Shown: positions 57,480 to 64,000 of the stretch, in pieces | How the letters are laid out: each line of letters opens with the position of its first letter | Position numbering within the stretch: the first letter of the stretch is position 1 | From: Ophioderma brevispina | Lineage: Eukaryota; Echinodermata; Ophiuroidea; Amphilepidida; Ophiodermatidae | Assembly: GCA_023653785.1 (NCBI GenBank) | Contig: JAMKCH010049055.1 | Location: 1 to 64,000 of the forward strand | Length of the DNA stretch: 64,000 bases | Direction of reading: 5' to 3' | Translations under genes and position numbers: made by a program | Notes under the pieces: generated by a model | Databases searched by the model: none | What the model was told of the DNA's origin: nothing | What the model saw: the letters and a program-made list of their open reading frames with translations, nothing else

Positions 57480-58653
57480 CTTCATTGCTCGGGATGACAA
57501 AAACCTTAACGCGGCTTTCCCTGCTGTGCAGGCTGGCTATTCAGTTGTAAATTGCGGTTCTTCTGTGCATGATTATCCAGTTGCAACCAAGCCCATGAGC
57601 TGTTTACATAAAGTAGGGCACTGCAGGCCCGCTCGCCAAGCCGCCACTGGAAAACCCAAAACATATAGCCTCTAAAAGGCCGCAAAGTTGCGTGTATGTT
57701 GAAGGAGATAGATGAAACAACAAATCTAAAAGCACTTGACTGCTGGTGAGAAGATTTCCCGTTAAATGCCGGACATCGTTGCTTATGCCGGAGAGGCCTA
57801 ATAACCCCGATTTATATGTAGAGAAGCTGTTCTAAGAAGAAGTCATTTTCTTTTTTTTAAAAGGATAGAGCGCAGCCCACACCGGCGTATAATTGCCCCA
57901 GCCCGGCTGCCCATGACCAGGCCATCTAAGGCGGAGAAGCCCATACTGGTCTCTATAGATCGAGCCATTACGAAAGCGCAGAGAGGCTAGCGCCATTTGC
58001 ATAAGTGTGCATATGCTTTTCTTTTTTCCTAAGCGATAGCCTTTAAGTGGAGGCTTAAATTTATATTCATAGGATAAGCCATGAAAGCCAATAGTCTTAA
58101 GCCCTTTTCCGTCAATTTCTTAGGGCGAGTGGCGATGGCTTAGGGGAATGGTATATGAAAAATGCTATCGAAGCAAGCGAACTGTGCAAGGTTGGAGAAT
58201 GTTTTTTCAGGATCCTTTATAGCGCCTATATTTGCGGGCTGATGCAGGGGGCGCTAATGGAATAATTGGATCTTCCAGTTTTTTGATAACGTTGGCAATG
58301 TTACCTTTGTATGAATTGAAAAAAGATTTCCCGGCAACGCACCACCCTGTGGCAGGCAGCTGCTAGAGGAAGTTTTATATTACGTTCTACACTTTTCAAT
58401 AGATTGCTGAAAAACAAGATGCATAGCCACCAGTGTTTTTTATTTTTTCTTTGCGTGTATTGCCATGGTGAGAAATGCGGAGAAGGAAAACTGGCTTGGT
58501 TTTTTCGCTCTTAGCGGCAGAGGCAGATGTAATTAACGCAGAATGTCGCGGGCACAAATTCCAAGAAATCTCCCAGTTCTTCTTCATAAGCAGACTGGAG
58601 AGTAGAGAGGATTGCAGTTTAAGGGAGGCTCCGGCTATTTCAAAAACAGACAA
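57480..58653 (-). pseudogene. ackA: Acetate kinase AckA, frame-disrupted
   Basis: Interconverts acetate and acetyl phosphate with ATP. On the minus strand, from the ATG ending at 58,653, the protein reads MSVFEIAGASLKLQSSLL, the family LVLNxGSSSLKFxL. ACHRVVRCREIF follows near 58,320-58,360 (GHRVVHGGE) and IIPLAPPASARK near 58,250-58,280 (LAPLHNPxxL). Near 58,070-58,100 comes IGFHGLSYEYKF, the RYGFHGxSHxY block with catalytic residues. LGNGAS-type and SIYRDQYGLLRL-WPGHG stretches lie near 57,920-57,990 (SxDTxMGFTPLxGLxMGTRxG). The C-terminus reads GLGERACSALLYV and SSWAWLQLDNHAQ, matching GIGENxxxxRxxxxxxLxxLGxxLD. Length of 391 codons is normal. Confidence 0.87.
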
Positions 58654-58659
58654 CTTTAT

Positions 58660-60380
58660 AATGGATGAGCAGCATTAACCCTAGAAGTAAGTATGATTCT
58701 AGATCTAGCAACTAGAAATGATGACTTGTTCTCTTGGACTTTGGCTGAGCAGGAATGGTATTTCATAATAAGAAAAGAATATAGAATGTTTTTTTTCGCT
58801 GGGCCAGCTATGTAACCCCAAGCTGCGATATTATTAGTCTTGTGATCAATTTGCCAATATTTAGCGGCTTTTATCAAGAGTAAGCCTAAGTAGTAGGCCT
58901 AGGGCCTCTGTTTTATCGAAAAGGTAGGCTTGTTTTTGAGGCAAAGCAGGGACCAATCAATAGTTATCGTTTGGGTTAGCCTGAGCCTATTTAAATATAG
59001 ATAAATATGTCCTTATACGTATATAGATACTATAATAGAGCGTAGAGGATATAGAGGAAGGATATGGAAGTTTACGAAGCACTATTGTAATTTTAGCATT
59101 ATAATGATCCAAAGTTTAGAAATTTTCTTTGCAACGTCTAATGAAAAAAAAACGGTTTGGTGAATAGAATCTACTATAACAAAATTTAAGAGATTTGAAA
59201 TTTCCTTCTCTAGCACAGGCTGTTCCCGCGTATATTTATGACGTCGAGCGTATAACTTCCAGGCTAAAGCCTATGCCTAAGCCCCTCAATCCAGCAGGGG
59301 GCGGGAGAGGTTAGTGTTTTTTTGAGGGGGCCGATACCGGCTTTACCGGTTTACTAGGGGGGAGCTGCCCGGTTAGCAGCAATTATTAGGCGGAATTGGA
59401 GAATTCTAAGCGAAGCTGGAACGCAAAACAAGGAGAGGCACTTGCCGAGCTTGGGCCTTAGCCCAGCTCTGCCAGGAAGATTATAAGGCTGGCAGGAGAT
59501 TTAGAGATGCTAGTGAGTTTAAGCCCTTGCACTTGTCAAGGAAAAACACCCGGCTTGCCACATAAGGCGATATGAAAAGGCGGGCTACGGAAAGTAGCCA
59601 GCGCCTGCCATGACAATGATCCCGCGTATGCAAGGGCCCGGCAAGATGAATCCTAAATTAGTCTGGGGAGGAACAAAAGCGAATATTGAAAATAATATAA
59701 AACCTAACCGCCATTCCAAAAGAGTTTTCCAGAAGCCCTTTTTTTTTATAATATAGATTATTTTTTTAGGCAAAGCTAATCAGGCAACCTTTCGTCACTT
59801 GAAATATGCGATTGGACTTAGATGGCAGGATGGCCGCCCGGGAGATGGACGCGCTCTAAATGGATAGCTCTAGGCAAGCTAGAAAAACTGCTAGAGGCAA
59901 AGAGCTTTTTTGTTAGATGCGTTTGGTATAGGCGCTTTAGAACTTTTTTTTTAGATAACCCTAGTTTAAAATCAAAATTTCAAGAATCGCCTTTATTTTG
60001 CAAAGCCGGGCATAAAAACCGGGTCTAAGCTGCCAGAGCGGTTGTTTTTCTTAGAACGTGATTTCTTTGAAAAGTAGTTAGTAAGCTACCTGACTCCCCT
60101 TATCAACTTTAGAGCAGGACCGCGGGACCAGAGCCACTATTCCTTTTACAAAAGGGTTTTAGTAGAGCTTTGAAATACTGGAGAAAAAAAACAGGAAGGA
60201 TTACGTTTATCACGCTTTGGCCCAAAAGATGCTCAGCTTTTTTAAGTGGTTTGTGAGGTGGAAGGAGTTCTGCGATGGAATTCTATCTTCGTTGAAGGCG
60301 GAGCCGGGAACAATTTATTAGTTCGGCAGGCGCAACTATTTTCATCGTGTTATGGCCTATATAGCGCCGATTTTTTTTTA
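58660..60380. other. Unassigned 1.7-kb stretch
   Basis: 58,660-59,150 is AT-rich spacer with no recognisable gene. From about 59,160 to 60,360 the plus strand has ordinary protein character in changing frames, for example AVPAYIYDVERITSRLKPMP near 59,218-59,280 and RHLKYAIGLRWQDGRPGDG near 59,793-59,850. Other examples are KSFLLDAFGIGALE near 59,901-59,945 and RKDYVYHALAQKMLSFFKWF near 60,199-60,255. The alternating helices with small residues could be TPR-like, but no family is secure. Confidence 0.3.
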
Positions 60381-60570
60381 CTTACCAGAATGCATGACTA
60401 CTGGCCAAAGCGCCTCTTTTTTCCACTTAAATTTTAAAATCTAAATAACACTGGCGGGCGCCGGAAAGGGGAAAACACCCCTTGTGGAGAGAGTAAGCCT
60501 TTTATTGGCGAAGGCATCCGCTATCGGAACAGCCTTTAGAGCGGTTTAAAGAATTGAAAACTGGAAACTA
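60380..60570 (+). pseudogene. P-loop fragment, possibly LpxK N-terminus
   Basis: From about 60,450 the plus strand reads an N-TGGAGKGKTPLVERVSLLL segment, a P-loop. The GKTPLVE form after a beta strand is typical of tetraacyldisaccharide 4'-kinase LpxK (VGNxxxGGxGKTPxxxxLA), the lipid A kinase. The short stretch before it (MHDYWPKRLFFPL) could be the LpxK membrane-proximal start (PxFW). No later LpxK motif, such as the DDGLQ or PAGPLRE blocks, was found before argH. A tandem repeat follows where the middle of the protein should be. Other P-loop proteins remain possible. Confidence 0.35.
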
Positions 60571-60940
60571 TATTAATTTCAGGATACACCAGCTCGCGAA
60601 GATAAGCCGAGCGAGATCTCTCTTCTCCCCTACTTAGTTTTTTTTTTAGAAAAAGAAATGCAGAGTCTGTAGAAAGCTCTCAAAATGGAACTATTTAATT
60701 TCAGGATACCACCAGCTAAGACGCGAAGATAGCCGAGCTGAGGCTCTCTGGCTTATTCTCTTAGGGGTTTTTTTATGAAAGAAATGGCAGAGTCTGTAGA
60801 AGAGCTCTCAAAATGGAACTATATAATGTCAGGATACACCAGCTCAGCGAAGATAGCCGAGCTGAGCTCTCTGCTGCATTTTCCTACTAGTTTTTTTATG
60901 AAGAAATGGCAGAGTTCTGTAGAAACGCTCTCAAAAAGTT
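60562..60940 (+). repeat. About 120-bp tandem repeat, three copies and a partial
   Basis: Copy one runs about 60,562-60,650 (partial), copy two 60,651-60,775, copy three 60,776-60,898 and a partial fourth 60,899-60,940. Shared features in order: a caga-gtctgtaga-agctctcaaaa head, ggaactata, a tcaggatacaccagct block, gaagatagccgag, and a T-run. In copy three one frame is open through the unit (EMAESVEELSKWNYI, then GYTSSAKIAELSS). Each unit contains an inverted repeat around gaagatagcc. Copies differ mostly by single-base indels. Confidence 0.85.
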
Positions 60941-61039
60941 TTAGCAAGAGAATTTTGGCCCCCCAAAAAGTTTTTAGCAGAGAATTTTATAAGATTGTTT
61001 TATTTTTAGTGCCTTTTCACTGCAACTTATCTGCTTAAG

Positions 61040-62440
61040 CACTTTTCAGCCAATTTTATTTGTTTTCTCACCGAGTTGGCGGAAGTAGAGCCCTGCAGAT
61101 TCTTATTTTCGCAAATATGTTCTACGTGAATGCCCTTAAATACCTGTTTCAAAAAGTTTAGAAATTTCGCCAGTCGGCTAAACTAAATCTCAAAACCTGA
61201 TCCGGTTCTTCTAAATGTTGACAATAGCCGATGATATCCCATGCGCTTTTCCTAAGGGGCAGGCCTTTTTTCACGAGGTAATCGGCTGCATCGGTATCGG
61301 CAACGTAGCCTTTTTTTAAGCATTTAGGCAGGCAGCCTTATCCACTTGCATACTTGCAATAAAGAATTCAGTAATCAGTTTGCGAGCAGTGTCGCAACTG
61401 CATCGAAGAGGCCCTCTTTGTCTTCCTGCAAATCGCGATTTTGTAGGCCAATGGCACGGCCTTTCATACGGTCAGCATAGAAAGCAGGCTCCCATAGACG
61501 CGACCTGTTTTACCGCGCATCAGCTCAAGAGCATAGGGGGGATTTTTCTTGTTAGGGCATAATAGAGTTCCAGTAGCGTAGCACTCGCTTATTTTAAAAA
61601 ACTGCAGCGGCTATTATGGTAGAGAATGCTATCTTCGGCCAGCCTGATATATGCATCATAATCATAGAGCGCTGAAAGGGATGCTATAATAAAAATCTCT
61701 ATCTGAACACGGAATCCATAGCATTGGTGAGGTAGAACTCTCAAAGCCAAGTGCTAGCCCTGTTCATGTTTCAGTTATGATGGCGTAATTTAAACCCGCC
61801 CAAGGACCCTGCCAGGGGGTGTCTGTTCACACGTTTACGGAGGATCGAATAAGCGTTCTATATCTCTGTGACACCACTAAAAAAATAAGCAAGCAATAAA
61901 AACCACGCGAATAGGCGTGCTTGCTATTTGAACAAAAATGGGTGTAGCCGCGTAAAGAGAATTGCCTATGCTCCTTAGCTTTCTGCAGAAGGTTTCCAGA
62001 GTAGTAGCCTGCTGAGTAACCCCAGCTGAGAAGCTACCGAGGCGCGTACAAAAAGCCCGCATGCAGAATTCACCTGTTCATTACGGGACCGCGCTGTATG
62101 CAGGCGGCGGCCATCGGCTACAACGATTTTTCACCTGGCGCTTTCCACCAACATATGAATATGTCTAACTGCTGGTGAATGGAACTAGGTCTCGTTACTA
62201 TCCTGGCAGTATAGCGCAGAGGCCTTCGTTAGGTAGCGGCCGCTTTTCTTTGATATAATGCTGTTTTAGCCCGCATGGCTAGTGAGCTAAAGAGCCCATT
62301 ATATCAAAGCGGTATAAAATCTTTATCAAAGGGTAGGGATGAATGAAAATTTGCTGATTTCATCCGTCGTAGCTTGAAGCGTTTGACCAAAGCGCTTGGC
62401 TTGATTTTCTAGCTTTAGCTTTAGTGTTCGTATTAGTTTT
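61040..62440 (-). pseudogene. argH: Argininosuccinate lyase ArgH, frame-disrupted
   Basis: Splits argininosuccinate into arginine and fumarate, the last step of arginine synthesis. On the minus strand, YRFDIMGSLAH lies near 62,290-62,320 (YxxDIxGSxAH). DIHMLVE-type and GRRLHTARSRNEQV segments follow near 62,085-62,145, which include the HTARSRNDQV motif. The signature [19 protein letters not shown] near 61,500-61,560 corresponds to GSSxMPQKKNPDxxELxRGKxG, followed by [19 protein letters not shown] and ICRKTK. The end reads YVADTDAADYLVKKGLPLR and SAWDIIGYC near 61,210-61,300, the ATDLADYLVxKGxPFRxAHxxxG block. Length of 1.4 kb is normal. nadB diverges from it. Confidence 0.93.
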
Positions 62441-62735
62441 AGTATTAGCATAGTTTTTTTTCATGTTAATACTATAGCATAAATGTTGGAAATCAGCCTA
62501 AGGTTTGGAAAGAATTTGGAAAGAATTGGCGGGGCTTGAAAAATTAAAAAACGAAGAGAAAGAGGAGGCAAGAGAGTTCGTACAAAAAAAAATTTTCTCC
62601 TGAAAGCAAAAGCGAAGCGAAAGACACGGAAAATCGACATATATTAATATCCATACAAGATAAAGGAATTCAGAAGAGGAGAATATAGGGAAAAATATAC
62701 CTTAATGAAAGTAAATAATAGTGGGGATGAATGCC
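62441..62735. other. Divergent intergenic region argH/nadB
   Basis: AT-rich with no coding signal. It should hold promoters for both genes, but no operator-like palindrome (for example an ARG box) was convincing. Confidence 0.4.
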
Positions 62736-62739
62736 GGAT

Positions 62740-64000
62740 AACGGCTTGCTATTACCGCGGATGGAAACTGGGTCAAGGGTTGTTGGTTTTTTAGCTAAGA
62801 ATGAATCTAAGCTCGGGCTCTGCGGTCAGCTTGGGCGCAGGTGGGGATAGCTTCGCTTAAAGAAGATAGTAACGCCCGAGGGAGATTAGAGGCTGATATA
62901 AGTGCGGCTTGCCGATGGGCTGGCGCAACGAAAAAAGACTGGTGCGTTTTTTGCTCGCGAAGGGCCAAAAAAAATTTGTTGAAGAGTTTCTGATACGAAA
63001 TAATAGCGTCCTTCAAGCGAGAAAAAAGAGATTGGAGCGCCATTCCTTTGATTAACTCGTGAGGCTGCACATAGTAAAAAACGTATCTTATTTTCGGTGG
63101 GTGATTAATACGGCTTGTTAGTATAGGCGTATTCAAGCGGAATTCAAAAAAAACAGCTCGATTAAAAATCCTGCCAAGACATATAGCTTTAGATCTTATT
63201 AGGATCCCCAATAATAGCAAAGATCCAAGGGCGGTTTAGTGAAAAAACACTCAATGTATTGGAGGGAGGTATTGACGCCTTGATATGAAAACAAAAAAGG
63301 GTGATATTTTTTTTGCTGTAAATAATCTTAGATACGGGGGGTTATTGGTCCAATATAGAAGCAGACCAGTAACACTTGCTGGCAAAGCACTGGAGATGGA
63401 ATTGCCTTGGCCTTTCAGGTTGGCGCTTAGGATCATCAACATGGAATCACACAATTTCATCCTTACAGTATTGGCGCATAAGGGAAAGCCAATGTTCTAT
63501 ATCAGAGGCGCTCGGGGCGAGGGTGGAAAAGTCTCATGAAGATGGATAGAGTTTGTTAAAAGATTACGATGTAGAGCCTCGTTAGCACCAGGATATATAC
63601 AGAGCTATATTGCGAGGAGCAAATGAAAAAAACATCTGAAATCATTTTTATTTAAACATGGTAACTTTAAACCTTCGATATTTTTGCAGAAAAGATTTCC
63701 ACCCATTATAGAGGTCAATCTTTAGGATTACTATACGAAACAAGCTATTCCTATTACACCAGCTTTCAATTATGTTGTGGAGTGAATTTGACGGATATTC
63801 AGGGCCAAACCTGTTACCAAACTATTTGCTAATTGGGCGAGTGTGCTTGTACTGGTGGCTGGGGCTAACCGCTAGCTTACATCGCTTTAGAGGCCATACT
63901 TTTTGGCAGAAAGGCCTTGCATTGTTGTAGAAGAAATCATGATAAAAAGGCCTTTGAGGAATGAAAACCACATATAGATGACTGGAAGTATAAAGCAGAG
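62740..64000 (+). pseudogene. nadB: L-aspartate oxidase NadB, frame-disrupted, 3' end at window edge
   Basis: FAD enzyme that oxidises aspartate to iminoaspartate, the first step of NAD synthesis from aspartate. The plus strand reads SAWAQVGIASLKEDSNAR at 62,824-62,878 (SxxAQGGIAAxxxxDDS) and LEADISAAC. STGDGIALAFQVGA lies near 63,387-63,430 (the TGDGIAxAxRAGA FAD region) and TQFHPYSI near 63,450-63,475 (QFHPT). The next frame gives MFYIRGARGEGGK (LISEAVRGEGGxL). FLQKRFPPIIEVN lies near 63,683-63,721 (FxxxxRFPxIxxxC), and AIPITPAFNY near 63,743-63,773 is the substrate-binding PIPVxPAxHY with His lost in the slip. GECACTGGWGANRLAS follows near 63,838-63,880, the catalytic GExAxTGxHGANRLASNSLLE. 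The gene continues to or past the edge. Confidence 0.92.

Noticed and set aside
62807..63220. 137-codon open frame on the minus strand
   Set aside because: It is the antisense shadow of nadB, whose AQxGIA and DISAAC region is read on the plus strand at the same place.

Overview
This window appears to come from a Gram-negative bacterium, most likely a proteobacterium. By eye it has about 40% GC and AT-rich spacers. The evidence is a phenylacetyl-CoA pathway with a Liv transporter, an Fbp-type iron importer, a SurA-type chaperone, KatG, NadB, ArgH, FtsY, LepA and MurI. I cannot fix the lineage. An alphaproteobacterial intracellular relative is a guess from base composition and gene content only.

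The main property of the window is that almost no reading frame stays open. The longest open frame is 173 codons, yet more than 35 genes can be followed end to end by moving between frames. The breaks are mostly one- or two-base insertions and deletions. The protein read across them is close to family consensus, active sites included: the KatG Arg-Trp-His site, both MurI cysteines, and the LepA GTPase motifs. Essential genes (ftsY, lepA, murI) are hit as hard as accessory ones. Neutral decay normally adds many more substitutions than indels, so unpolished long-read sequence explains this better than real decay. I label these loci 'pseudogene' because they are broken as given, but most are probably intact genes in the organism. 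Boundaries are good to roughly 20-100 bases.

Layout. 1.3-4.3 kb (minus): ferric iron importer fbpA-fbpB. 4.7-7.9 kb (minus): sugar-acid group with a KdgK-type kinase, a creatininase-family amidohydrolase and an enolase-superfamily dehydratase. 8.2-16 kb: poorly recognisable, with one charged unidentified protein, AT-rich stretches and homopolymer tracts. 16.1-22.4 kb (plus): housekeeping run of RluC/D-type pseudouridine synthase, aroE, murI, a SurA-like PPIase and lepA. 22.4-24.9 kb: unidentified, with a 30-base tandem repeat. 24.9-27.3 kb (plus): ftsY and a DNA methyltransferase. 27.6-32.7 kb (minus): a very large DUF4011 helicase-nuclease of the type linked to phage defence, directly 3' of an intact tRNA-Ser(UGA). 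33.1-35.2 kb (plus): katG. 36.1-37.8 kb (minus): the NAD(P)HX repair enzyme Nnr. 38.1 kb (plus): a DUF3467 protein.

38.7-57.3 kb (plus) is a near-continuous phenylacetate island: paaA-B-C-D-E, paaN, two crotonases, paaH, paaI, paaK, the regulator paaX, a third crotonase, then livK-H-M-G-F. PaaK makes phenylacetyl-CoA, PaaA-E epoxidises the ring, the crotonases and PaaH process the product by beta-oxidation-like steps, PaaI removes dead-end thioesters and PaaX probably represses the locus. The Liv transporter may import a substrate. I found neither the ring-cleaving PaaZ fusion nor the thiolase PaaJ.

57.5-64 kb: ackA (minus), an unidentified stretch, a P-loop fragment that may be lpxK followed by a 120-base tandem repeat able to form hairpins, argH (minus) and divergent nadB (plus), whose 3' end lies at or beyond the window edge.
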